A stretch of 64,000 nt of DNA from Acidisarcina sp. (GTDB taxonomy: Bacteria; Acidobacteriota; Terriglobia; Terriglobales; Acidobacteriaceae), in assembly GCA_035539175.1 (NCBI GenBank), contig DATLIY010000010.1, positions 1-64,000 on the forward strand. Reading direction: 5' to 3'. Every line of letters starts with the position of its first letter. Position 1 is the stretch's first letter. Below, one piece after another: positions 1 through 7,374 of this stretch. The notes under the pieces are model-generated. The model worked only from the letters and a program-made list of their open reading frames with translations, did not search any database and was not told the DNA's origin. Position numbers and translations under genes: made by a program.

Positions 1-1
1 C

Positions 2-163
2 ATCTCCGAGCAGACGGCTGCCGAAGGCGAACAGGTACTCAATCACTTTCTGAATCGACTTCCGGTTATCACGCTGAAGGAAGGGTCGCGGGCCCGCGTT
101 TACGTGGGCCGCGACATCCTCATTCCGTCTTACGCGGAACACCGCATGGACCCCACGCTGTAA
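2..163 (+). CDS. VirB10/TrbI-family conjugation protein, C-terminal end (partial)
   Basis: Only the last 53 codons are in the window, open to the left edge. The end reads as the C-terminal beta-barrel segment of TrbI/VirB10, with the characteristic pattern of a long helix (LNHFLNRLP), then ITLKEGSRARVYVGRDILIP and a short tail. VirB10 proteins span inner and outer membranes and couple ATPases to the outer-membrane core of a type IV secretion channel. The genes that follow are further secretion components on the same strand, which supports the call. Confidence 0.8.
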   Translation: MSEQTAAEGEQVLNHFLNRLPVITLKEGSRARVYVGRDILIPSYAEHRMDPTL

Positions 164-177
164 AGAGAAACAGGGCG

Positions 178-426
178 ATGAGCATATTAAACGATCGATA
201 CAAGCACTTGCTCAATAAGGCCAGAAGCGCAAAGCGCGGCGGTCACGATGCCTGGGCCGCGCAGTCCACCGGAGAGAAGGTCGCCGTCGCGCTTGTCCTC
301 AACCGCGCCGATTGGCTTGCCGAGTACGACTACACCCTCGCGGAAGCCATCGAACGTGCCGGCCAGGAGTGGGTTGCCATGATCCCGCAGGCTGCACGCC
401 AGCTTGCTAACGAGGAAGACGCATGA
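178..426 (+). CDS. Small protein of unknown function in the conjugation operon
   Basis: An 82-residue protein starting 14 nt after the VirB10 stop and overlapping the next gene by 4 nt, so it is probably translated as part of the operon. It has no signal peptide or membrane segment. The second half (DWLAEYDYTLAEAIERAG) looks helical. I do not recognise the family. Tight packing between secretion genes suggests a role in transfer or its control. Confidence 0.6.
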   Translation: MSILNDRYKHLLNKARSAKRGGHDAWAAQSTGEKVAVALVLNRADWLAEYDYTLAEAIERAGQEWVAMIPQAARQLANEEDA

Positions 427-650
427 TGCCGCACCTAATCAATCGCCGCAGGCTTTTCGTCAAGGCCGGGTTGATCGCACTGGCGCTTTTCGTCCTCGCA
501 ATGCCTGTCACACAGAACATCCTCGCGTGCGCGTTGGATGAATGCGCTGAGATCACCGAACGAGTGTTGCATTTCCCATGCACTCTTTTGGAGCACGGCA
601 AATGTTTCACCCTGGACAGGTTCGATCCGACCTGTCCGCAATGTCTGTAA
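423..650 (+). CDS. Small exported cysteine-rich protein in the conjugation operon
   Basis: A 75-residue protein with a basic N-terminus (NRRR) and a hydrophobic stretch at residues 14-30 that could be a signal peptide or membrane anchor. The remaining 45 residues carry six cysteines (36, 41, 53, 60, 70, 73), fitting disulfides in the periplasm. It overlaps the preceding gene by ATGA. Position just before the TrbJ-like gene recalls the small TrbK/entry-exclusion lipoproteins of IncP systems, but no clear lipobox is seen and the likeness is positional only. Confidence 0.6.
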   Translation: MMPHLINRRRLFVKAGLIALALFVLAMPVTQNILACALDECAEITERVLHFPCTLLEHGKCFTLDRFDPTCPQCL

Positions 651-673
651 CCGCGCAAAAAAAAGGAGGCTTC

Positions 674-1459
674 ATGCAACTCAAACTGAAGAAACACCGC
701 AAATGGCTTATCGCCGGTACGGCTGTACTCGCGACCGCAACGCCGGGCTTCGCCCTGTTCGGTCTCGGGGACATCGTTTTCGATCCGACCAGCTACGGGA
801 GCCTGGTCCAACAACTCACCACGCTCCAGATGCAGTACAACGCGATCAAGAACAACCTCACCCACTTCTCGGCCAAGCAGCAATGGCAGGCGGTATTGAC
901 CACGTTGAAAAACACCAACGTAAAAAACCTGTTTGGCGAGACTAACGGGATGACCACGGCGCTCAATACCAACTCGCCGTCCGCATCTTCAATGGCATGG
1001 ACGGCAGGGACCGTCGCGGTATCGGGCAACACAACCACTTACTTACAGGGTCAGACGCCGGGCAGCGCGCAACTTTCGCAGCTTGCCATGATCGAGGCCT
1101 CGGACTCCGTTTCGCCCGACTGCCTCACTGCCGTGGGCCAGTACCGGGCAGCGCGGACACAGAACGCAACGGCTGTGAACACGCTCGCCGCCAACGAACT
1201 CGATGGATCGGATACGACCAACAGCGAAGTTCAGCAGTTGAATTTGCTGAATGCAGCCGAGGCCCAGAAGATGGCCGAGATGCAGACACAGGGCACTTTG
1301 CAATCGTGTCTTGCCACGCAGATGGCCGTCGCCAACATGCAGCAGAGGAACGCGGCGGCGATTGACCTCAATACCGCGGCCTTTGTCCAGCAGCAGCGAG
1401 CGTCGAACGATGTCAGCGCCGCCCGCGAAGGCAATACCTGGCAAACCTATCTTCCCTGA
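674..1459 (+). CDS. TrbJ/VirB5-like conjugation protein
   Basis: 261 residues, started at the ATG preceded by AAAGGAGG four bases upstream. A basic N-terminus and hydrophobic segment ending in ATPGFA form a signal peptide. The mature part is rich in Gln, Ala, Asn and Thr with long helices, typical of TrbJ/VirB5, the minor pilus-tip protein of type IV secretion systems. Placement directly before the VirB6/TrbL gene is also typical. The C-terminus ends EGNTWQTYLP, a tail shared with the next small protein (EGDAWRSYIP). Confidence 0.75.
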   Translation: MQLKLKKHRKWLIAGTAVLATATPGFALFGLGDIVFDPTSYGSLVQQLTTLQMQYNAIKNNLTHFSAKQQWQAVLTTLKNTNVKNLFGETNGMTTALNTNSPSASSMAWTAGTVAVSGNTTTYLQGQTPGSAQLSQLAMIEASDSVSPDCLTAVGQYRAARTQNATAVNTLAANELDGSDTTNSEVQQLNLLNAAEAQKMAEMQTQGTLQSCLATQMAVANMQQRNAAAIDLNTAAFVQQQRASNDVSAAREGNTWQTYLP

Positions 1460-1470
1460 AGGACAACTCT

Positions 1471-1677
1471 ATGCTGAGACTCCTGCAAACGAAGATCCTG
1501 ATTGCCATTCTTGCGGCGCTGGGCATTCTCGCCAGCGCCGCGATTTACCAACGCTACGAAGCGCAAAAAGCGGCTGTCCTGCGCGAGCAATTTCGCAGAC
1601 AGGTCGAGCAGAACAAGAAGCAGCACAACTCCGCCGCAGGCAAAGAAGGCGATGCCTGGCGGTCCTATATTCCCTGA
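1471..1677 (+). CDS. Small membrane-anchored protein sharing the TrbJ-like C-terminal tail
   Basis: 68 residues: one N-terminal membrane helix (residues about 8-26), a charged helix (residues 29-50, EAQKAAVLREQFRRQVEQ), then a tail EGDAWRSYIP. The tail matches the end of the preceding TrbJ-like protein (EGNTWQTYLP) in pattern and in being the exact C-terminus. Tandem position suggests a shortened paralogue or a partner presenting the same docking tail. No named family is recognised. Confidence 0.65.
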   Translation: MLRLLQTKILIAILAALGILASAAIYQRYEAQKAAVLREQFRRQVEQNKKQHNSAAGKEGDAWRSYIP

Positions 1678-1694
1678 TTCGATGGGAGGCAGAG

Positions 1695-2618
1695 ATGATG
1701 GTTTCCCCGGCTCTATTGGCGCAGGCGCTACCGGGCGCGAGCTCCGGCGTGGACTGGCTCTACCAGTTCACCAACAACTTAACAAATCTGACCACACAAA
1801 ACGGCGGCGCTTTGACGCAGCTTGGATTGACCGAACTCAGTTGCATCGCCCTGTTCACGCTTATCAGCATGGTTGTGAATTGGAACACGTCGGGGATGAC
1901 GTTGCGCTTTCACACGCACCCGGTTCGTGCCGGCGATCTGACCCACTTTCTGCTACGGCTTATCATCTGCTGCCTGCTCATCAATTACTGGGTCAATCCG
2001 TTCCCTGGAGCGAGTTTTGGCATCAACCACTTCTTTTCGTATATCGCGCAGGCGATGGTTGCCGCGTTCGACCAGAACTCGCTCGACAATCTGCTTCAGC
2101 TTTTGAAGACGGCAGGCGACAACACGGCTATGCCTTCGCTCATGGCTCCTCTACAGATCCTTTGCTACTTCATTGTGCAGGGACTCCTGGGGTTGGCATC
2201 GGCGATTTTGTTCCTTATCAACTGCTCTTCGTTCATCCTCTATGGCGTCACGGCCTTGTTCGGCCCGGTCTTCATTCCGCTGTTGATGACCAGGACGTTC
2301 CGGGCTAAGTTCTTTCACTTTCTCGACGTACTGATCGGCTTTGCCATGATCCGCGCCGTGGCCGCCGCGTTCATCTTTGTTTGGGGCGGCTTTATGAATG
2401 CGTTCATTCAGCAGACGTTCAACGGCAACTATTCGATGGAGATGTGGCTTGCCAATCTCATCCCCTGCACGATGGTGTTCATTGCCTTCATCATCAACAT
2501 GCTCTTTATTCCCAGCATGACGCAGGCGATCTTTGGCGGAACCGCTGGAATGGCGAGCAACATTACGCAAGCTGTCGGCGTTGCCGCCTCAGCCATTGCC
2601 ATGACTGGAGGTCTGTAA
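1695..2618 (+). CDS. VirB6/TrbL-like inner-membrane channel protein
   Basis: 307 residues with about six hydrophobic segments, including LFTLISMVVNW, FLLRLIICCLLINYW, FIVQGLLGLASAILFL and the last near residues 255-275. The layout (N-terminal periplasmic stretch, central membrane bundle, Gly/Ala-rich tail) fits TrbL/VirB6, the polytopic inner-membrane part of the secretion channel. The start ATG has GGGAGG upstream; a second in-frame ATG follows immediately. It is followed after 3 nt by a small membrane protein. Confidence 0.8.
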   Translation: MMVSPALLAQALPGASSGVDWLYQFTNNLTNLTTQNGGALTQLGLTELSCIALFTLISMVVNWNTSGMTLRFHTHPVRAGDLTHFLLRLIICCLLINYWVNPFPGASFGINHFFSYIAQAMVAAFDQNSLDNLLQLLKTAGDNTAMPSLMAPLQILCYFIVQGLLGLASAILFLINCSSFILYGVTALFGPVFIPLLMTRTFRAKFFHFLDVLIGFAMIRAVAAAFIFVWGGFMNAFIQQTFNGNYSMEMWLANLIPCTMVFIAFIINMLFIPSMTQAIFGGTAGMASNITQAVGVAASAIAMTGGL

Positions 2619-2621
2619 GTT

Positions 2622-2807
2622 ATGTGGCAATACCTTCTCGGAATCCTCTTACTTCGCCGGCTCGGGTTGACAAGGCCATTGCGTTACCTGTTCCTCTCCG
2701 TTCTCGGCATTCTATCCGTTGTCGTTTTCTTTTACACACTGAACCTGTTTCTCACTCTTGAGCAAAGGACGAATCCCCATCATGTTCACACGCGCAGCAC
2801 GCACTAA
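2622..2807 (+). CDS. Small one-helix membrane protein in the conjugation operon
   Basis: 61 residues beginning 3 nt after the VirB6-like stop and overlapping the start of the VirB8 gene. One or two hydrophobic segments (WQYLLGILLL and YLFLSVLGILSVVVFFYTLNLFL) fill most of it, followed by a short polar His-rich end. Its place between VirB6 and VirB8 suggests an accessory inner-membrane subunit, but I recognise no family. Confidence 0.55.
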   Translation: MWQYLLGILLLRRLGLTRPLRYLFLSVLGILSVVVFFYTLNLFLTLEQRTNPHHVHTRSTH

Positions 2808-3567
2808 AGAACAATTGACCCCAGAGCAAGTCTTGCTCACCGATCAGATCGGCAACGAAGTGTATGCCTCGCACTATGCTGAGCGGAAAGCGTACCGCTT
2901 CATCCTGGCCTGTAGCACGGTAATGCTGCTTGGCTCGTTGGGGATGAACCTATCATTGGCACACCGACCGATTGCCAACCGCTACATTCGCATTGATGAG
3001 ATGGGCCGCGCCCAGGCGATCCAGTATTCGGACTTGAATTACAGTCCACGCGAGGGCGAAGTCCGCACCTACCTGACCGACTGGGCGAACTATCGCTATA
3101 CGGTGAACCGCGACGTGATCGCCAAGAAATACCCGCTCAACTACTACTTTCTCTCGCAGGCTCTCGCCTCTAAGTTGATGGCCGACGACAATGCGAATCA
3201 TCTCGTCTCGCAGGTCACGGCAGGCCAGATTGAATCGAGTGATGTCCAGGTCCAGAACGTGACCATTACTACCATGTCCGAAGAGATGGTCCAGGGTACG
3301 CGCATCGCACGCGGGACGGCTCTCATGACCCTCGACAAGTTCTACTCTGCGCAAAACTCCCATGAGCCGCGGACAGAGCATTGGCTGTTCAGCATTACCT
3401 ACTATCTGAATCCCAAACAGGTCAGCGACCAATCGCGCGTGTTTCCGCAATATGAGTTCATCAATCCGCTGGGACTCACCATTACCGAGTTCCACGAAAA
3501 CCGCGTCTCGGTGGACGTGGTTACGCCCGGAACAAGCACGACAAAAACCACGGGAGCGGCAAGATGA
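2782..3567 (+). CDS. VirB8/TrbF-like conjugation protein
   Basis: 261 residues from the ATG; an in-frame TTG eight codons upstream is possible. A cytoplasmic tail of about 40 residues precedes one membrane helix (FILACSTVMLLGSLGMNLSLA) and a periplasmic NTF2-like domain, the VirB8 layout. VirB8 organises the inner-membrane complex of the type IV secretion channel. The stop codon overlaps the VirB11 start (ATGA), so the two are translationally coupled. Confidence 0.8.
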   Translation: MFTRAARTKEQLTPEQVLLTDQIGNEVYASHYAERKAYRFILACSTVMLLGSLGMNLSLAHRPIANRYIRIDEMGRAQAIQYSDLNYSPREGEVRTYLTDWANYRYTVNRDVIAKKYPLNYYFLSQALASKLMADDNANHLVSQVTAGQIESSDVQVQNVTITTMSEEMVQGTRIARGTALMTLDKFYSAQNSHEPRTEHWLFSITYYLNPKQVSDQSRVFPQYEFINPLGLTITEFHENRVSVDVVTPGTSTTKTTGAAR

Positions 3568-4541
3568 GTTACGAATTGATTCTGCCGTTCTTTCCCGAAG
3601 AACTGCGCGAGTTGCTACTTGACCCGTCGATCTCCGACTTAATGGTTAACGGGACCACCGGTGTGTTCGCAGATCGCAATGGTGTGGTTGAACACATTGA
3701 ACTGCGCACGCCGTACACAAACGAGCGGCTTCAAGCGGCGATTGAGCGCGTGGCGCGCATTCTCGGCCAGGACCTCACCGGCCAGAATCCGATTCTCAAT
3801 ACACGCCTGCCCGATGGTTCGCGCGTGGCCGTGGTCGGCCCGCCCTCTTCGGTCTATGGCCCGACGTTGACCGTGCGCAAATTTAACCGCTGGTTTACCT
3901 CGGATGAATTGGTTGCAGCAGGCAGCTTGCCACGTCAGATTCGGGATGCGGTGGTGGAGCTTATCGGCCAACGGAAGAACGGCATCATTGCCGGTGGAAC
4001 CGGATCTGGCAAAACAACCCTGATGAAAGCGTTACTCGATCACGTTCCCATGCGAGAACGGCTTATTGTGATCGAGCAACCGGCCGAGTTGAAGATTGCG
4101 CATCCCAATGCCGTTCGCTGGGAGGCAGTCGCCGCCATTCCGGGCCAAGTCGCCGTGACTCCGAGCCAGCTTGTCGCCGCCGCTCTGCGGCACCGTCCCG
4201 ACCGCATCATCATGGGCGAAATCCGCGATGAATGCGGCTACGACTTGTTGCAGGCCATGAACACCGGCCACGGCGGAACACTCTCGACTCTCCATGCGGA
4301 TTCCGCGCTTGACGCGCTCGACCGGCTGGCGGATATGGCGTTGAGCGCCAGGACGAACTTGAACCAACAATTCATCCGGTCGCAGACCGGAAAGGCAGTC
4401 GATTTCGTTCTCTACTGCGAACGCAATTCCACGGGCCGGCGCCGAGTACGCGAGCTTATCACCGTGAAAGGCTACAGCCACGCGGACCAGTCCTTCGAGA
4501 CCGAGGAACTCTATCGGGTTTCCTCTGCGGTTGCGGCGTGA
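3564..4541 (+). CDS. VirB11/TrbB-like secretion ATPase
   Basis: 325 residues. The N-terminal domain is followed by the RecA-like ATPase: Walker A GGTGSGKTT at residues 144-152, Walker B RIIMGEIR, and the His box GHGGTLSTLHAD. These are the hallmarks of VirB11/TrbB traffic ATPases, which form hexamers at the cytoplasmic face and power pilus assembly and DNA transfer. It is the last secretion gene of this run; about 480 nt without a convincing gene follow. Confidence 0.92.
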   Translation: MSYELILPFFPEELRELLLDPSISDLMVNGTTGVFADRNGVVEHIELRTPYTNERLQAAIERVARILGQDLTGQNPILNTRLPDGSRVAVVGPPSSVYGPTLTVRKFNRWFTSDELVAAGSLPRQIRDAVVELIGQRKNGIIAGGTGSGKTTLMKALLDHVPMRERLIVIEQPAELKIAHPNAVRWEAVAAIPGQVAVTPSQLVAAALRHRPDRIIMGEIRDECGYDLLQAMNTGHGGTLSTLHADSALDALDRLADMALSARTNLNQQFIRSQTGKAVDFVLYCERNSTGRRRVRELITVKGYSHADQSFETEELYRVSSAVAA

Positions 4542-5022
4542 TCGAGCAGATGGAAACGCGGATCAGAGGCACGGCCATGAACAGCCTTCTTGAGCACGGT
4601 GTCGCAGACAGAATCCCGCCCACCCTGTGCGCACTTGAGCGGGGCCGCACCGAACGTGAAGACGGCAGCATGGGGTGCGAAACGCGGCTCTTTGTCCCGA
4701 GGTCTGGCGAGGAACGTGGATCTGGTTTGCCGGTTGATGCCATCGCCGAAAAGCAGAGAGATTGCGTTCAGATGCGAGTCTCCCCGGTTCCATTCCGTCT
4801 CTTGCTCGGTCACTGCTTCGGGGCCTATGCGACGCCCGGCGGCAAGCTCGCTCTTCTGCTTTTACGGTTTCCATCGAAATCTTGTTCGGAAAGAACACCG
4901 AAAAGATTTACGTCGGACCCTCCGCAAATGCAGAGCTTCGACCTTGGGAGTCGCGCCCACTCGCATAGCTTCGCCAGGTGTGACCCGAGCAAGATCGGGA
5001 ATTCAAAAACGGAGACTCAATC
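4542..5022 (+). other. Gap between VirB11 and ssb with no convincing gene
   Basis: Open frames exist on both strands here, but none has a ribosome site, recognisable domain or natural composition; the longest plus-strand frame begins inside the VirB11 stop overlap and reads as Ser/Arg-rich nonsense. The last 100 nt upstream of ssb are AT-richer and could hold its promoter. I see no clear hairpin or repeat. Confidence 0.4.
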
Positions 5023-5412
5023 ATGTATCTGAATCGCGCAACTCTCATTGGCTATCTCGGCAACGATGCCGAAGTTCGCACCGGCAAGAACAACCAGAAG
5101 TTCACCACCTTCTCCATCGCCACCAAGACCTCGTACAAAGACAAAGAGTCCGGCGAATACATTTCGCACACCGAATGGCATCGCTGCATCGTCTTCGGCA
5201 AGTTCGGCGAGTTCGCGGCCACGCTCAAGAAGGGCGCGCACGTACAGGTCGAGGGTGAGATTCGCCACACCGAGTACACGCCCAAGAAGGCCAAAAAGCC
5301 GGTGCGCACCGACAGCATCCGCGTTGCCTCCATCCTCAAGCTCGACCGCGCCGAAAAGGCCGCCGAGGAAGTCTTCGAGGAGGAGATTCCTGTCGAGGAC
5401 GAGGCCGCGTAA
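5023..5412 (+). CDS. ssb: Single-stranded DNA-binding protein
   Basis: 129 residues with an OB-fold SSB domain: the start MYLNRATLIGYLGNDAEVR, the TEWHRCIVFGKFGEF block, and GAHVQVEGEIRHTEY are classic. The C-terminus is acidic (EEEIPVEDEAA) but lacks the DDIPF end that recruits host replication proteins. ICE- and plasmid-borne SSBs coat the incoming transfer strand. A strong hairpin follows 22 nt after the stop. Confidence 0.95.
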   Translation: MYLNRATLIGYLGNDAEVRTGKNNQKFTTFSIATKTSYKDKESGEYISHTEWHRCIVFGKFGEFAATLKKGAHVQVEGEIRHTEYTPKKAKKPVRTDSIRVASILKLDRAEKAAEEVFEEEIPVEDEAA

Positions 5413-5433
5413 GGCTTCGTCTCGGCCCTTCAC

Positions 5434-5458
5434 GGAAGCCCGGCATTGCCGGGCTTCC
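5434..5458 (+). terminator. Hairpin after ssb, possible terminator
   Basis: Perfect inverted repeat: 11-nt arms GGAAGCCCGGC and GCCGGGCTTCC around an ATT loop. No T-run follows, so it may act as an RNA stabiliser or factor-dependent pause rather than a simple terminator. Confidence 0.55.
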
Positions 5459-5504
5459 CCTCTGCTAACCGGCCTGTGGAATCACGCCCCGAACGAGGTC
5501 AAAC

Positions 5505-6452
5505 ATGAACCAGGTTGCCGCCAATTTCCTCACCCGTTGTTTCGCCTCCTGCGAGACGATTGCGCTCTTGCTGCGCCGGGAAGATGCAACCCGGCCACAG
5601 CAGCGCGTGGTCACGCTCGAACAAGTTCTCGCGCCGCGCTATATGGCTTGGCTCACTTTCGAGAATGATAATGGCGCGAACATCTATGTCTCTGCCAATC
5701 CACTCCGCCCCGGCAGCCGGAAGCGCACCAAGGAGTGCATCGCTTCTGTCCGTCACATCTATATAGATATAGATGAGGATGGAGATGCCCGGCTCGCTGC
5801 GCTGCGGGTGTCGGATCGAGTTCCAGCACCCACGACCATTCTCTCGACTTCGCCGGGCAAATATCAGGCGCTTTGGCGGGTCGCCGGCTTTGACTTCGAG
5901 CGCCAGGAACAGACGCTCAAGCTGCTCGCCCAAGCCTTCGGCGGCGATCCCGCTTGCACCGACAGAAACCGGGTGCTGCGCATCCCCGGTTTCTTCAACC
6001 GGAAGTATTCTCCCGTTCATCCTGTCACGGTCGAATATCCGGCAGATGCCACCTACGGTCCGGGCGACATCCGGCTTGATGATACTGTCGACTCTTGCGT
6101 GCTGCCGCTACGCGGGAACGCACGCAAATCACCGTCGTATAAGCACTCCCATTCAGAGAACGATTGGGCCTGGGTTTGCAGCCAACTTGCCCACAACAAA
6201 GACCCTGAGAAGCTAACGCGCGAGCTTGCTTCGCGCCGCGCCGATAAACCCGATCCGATCTATTACGCACAGCGCACCGTCGATATTGCTTCGGCTCGCC
6301 TTTGGCTTGCCGAGGGCATTCCCATTGGCGATGTCGTCACCATGCTTGAGGTCCGCCGCCGCTTTGAGATTCCCGCCGCCATAGCTGGGGCTCGTGCACG
6401 GGAGATTGCGACCACCGCCCAGCACATGATTGCCCATCGAAGGACGGCCTGA
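5505..6452 (+). CDS. RepB-type DNA primase domain protein
   Basis: 315 residues. The N-terminal two thirds match the RepB-like archaeo-eukaryotic primase fold of mobile elements: IYVSANPLRPGSR, the acidic metal site HIYIDIDEDGD (residues about 84-94), STSPGKYQALWRV, and DRNRVLRIPGFFNRK. The C-terminal third is helical and of unknown role. Such proteins prime the complementary strand after conjugative transfer or during element replication. The acidic-site codons include two ATA triplets, rare in this G+C-rich gene. Confidence 0.8.
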   Translation: MNQVAANFLTRCFASCETIALLLRREDATRPQQRVVTLEQVLAPRYMAWLTFENDNGANIYVSANPLRPGSRKRTKECIASVRHIYIDIDEDGDARLAALRVSDRVPAPTTILSTSPGKYQALWRVAGFDFERQEQTLKLLAQAFGGDPACTDRNRVLRIPGFFNRKYSPVHPVTVEYPADATYGPGDIRLDDTVDSCVLPLRGNARKSPSYKHSHSENDWAWVCSQLAHNKDPEKLTRELASRRADKPDPIYYAQRTVDIASARLWLAEGIPIGDVVTMLEVRRRFEIPAAIAGARAREIATTAQHMIAHRRTA

Positions 6453-6476
6453 TTCCACAGCCAAAAGGAGAACGAT

Positions 6477-6803
6477 ATGCCACTGCTTGAAGTCACTCAA
6501 ACCCGTTACGTCAGCGCCTCGATTCGGCTCACGGATACGACCGCATTGCAGCTCGATCAGTATGCCGCATTCATCCACGCATCCGCGGACGAAGTCATGG
6601 AGCAAGCGCTCGCCTATGTCTTCGCTAAGGACCGCGACTTTCAGGAGTTCATCAAGTCGCCCGAAGCGCGGCGGATTACGCCCACGCTTCGTGTGCGTAG
6701 AGCAGCCGCCAATGATGCAGTAGAGCCGTCCGCAAAGAAGCCGGTTTCCGCCGCGTCATCGGCAGCCAATATACCGGCAATCGTGGCGGGATCGAAGGCA
6801 TGA
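6477..6803 (+). CDS. Small protein of unknown function beside the relaxosome genes
   Basis: 108 residues with AAAAGGAG nine nt before the ATG. The first 70 residues (SIRLTDTTALQLDQYAAFIH, then SADEVMEQALAYVF) look like a beta strand plus two helices, compatible with a ribbon-helix-helix DNA-binding protein. The tail is Ala/Ser-rich and disordered-looking. Its place directly before the hairpin-rich region and the mobilisation protein fits a relaxosome accessory or regulator; this is inference. Confidence 0.55.
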   Translation: MPLLEVTQTRYVSASIRLTDTTALQLDQYAAFIHASADEVMEQALAYVFAKDRDFQEFIKSPEARRITPTLRVRRAAANDAVEPSAKKPVSAASSAANIPAIVAGSKA

Positions 6804-6992
6804 TCCTGCGCCTACAGGGGTGGCAGAGCCACTACGGCGCTTTGCGCCGGAAGAATTTGGACACTCCATCCCTAGCAGGGTGCTGTTTAGCTCCCTGCGG
6901 GAGCCAATGGGTTCCATCGTAAACACAGCGACTTACGAAATACAGGGAGCTTATCGGCTCCACACGATTTTCCGAAATTGGAGGTAATTGCG
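6804..6992 (+). promoter_or_regulatory. Hairpin-rich intergenic region, oriT candidate
   Basis: This 189-nt gap carries three inverted repeats: CGGCGC-TTT-GCGCCG at 6835-6849, GCTCCC-TGC-GGGAGC at 6890-6904, and GGAGC-N6-GCTCC at 6946-6961. An AT-richer stretch lies between the last two. It sits directly upstream of a MobC-like protein, the coupling protein and the relaxase. In MobF systems oriT commonly lies beside the relaxosome genes and contains hairpins near nic. No nic site is proposed. Confidence 0.4.
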
Positions 6993-7370
6993 ATGCCGAT
7001 TTTGAGTTCAGAGACACCGCACAAGCGCGGCGCTATCCGTGGCCGCGAGAGCCGCAATCACACCCTCACAACCAAATTAACCGAAGCCGAACAACGTGCC
7101 GTGGAAGCTACTGCCGGTGCTGAAATGAAAACCACCGGAGAGTGGTTGCGTGACTTGGCGCTGCGCGCCATTGATGAAAACTCGGACATGAGCACCAGTA
7201 CAGTTGCTCTGCCCGAAATCATTGGTGTGCGCTTGCTGCTTGTCAATGTCCTTCGCACGCTCGCTACCGGGCAGAGATTGACCCCGGAAGCGTTCGACAA
7301 ACTGCTCGACGAGATCGGCACAGCCAAGTACGAACTGGCAGGAAAACTTGTGTCTGAGCGCAAGAGGTAG
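6993..7370 (+). CDS. Probable relaxosome/mobilisation accessory protein (MobC-like)
   Basis: 125 residues, ATG preceded by GGAGGT. The block TKLTEAEQRAVEATAGAEMK followed by TGEWLRDLALRAI matches the strand-helix-helix of plasmid mobilisation and MobC-like proteins, which bind oriT and help the relaxase nick. The C-terminal half is helical. It is immediately upstream of the VirD4 gene, the expected place. Identification is from this motif and context. Confidence 0.65.
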   Translation: MPILSSETPHKRGAIRGRESRNHTLTTKLTEAEQRAVEATAGAEMKTTGEWLRDLALRAIDENSDMSTSTVALPEIIGVRLLLVNVLRTLATGQRLTPEAFDKLLDEIGTAKYELAGKLVSERKR

Positions 7371-7374
7371 ATGT

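Noticed and set aside
4538-5032. 164-residue frame between VirB11 and ssb
   Set aside because: Composition is not protein-like, no domain is seen, and it overlaps the ssb start; treated as a gap.
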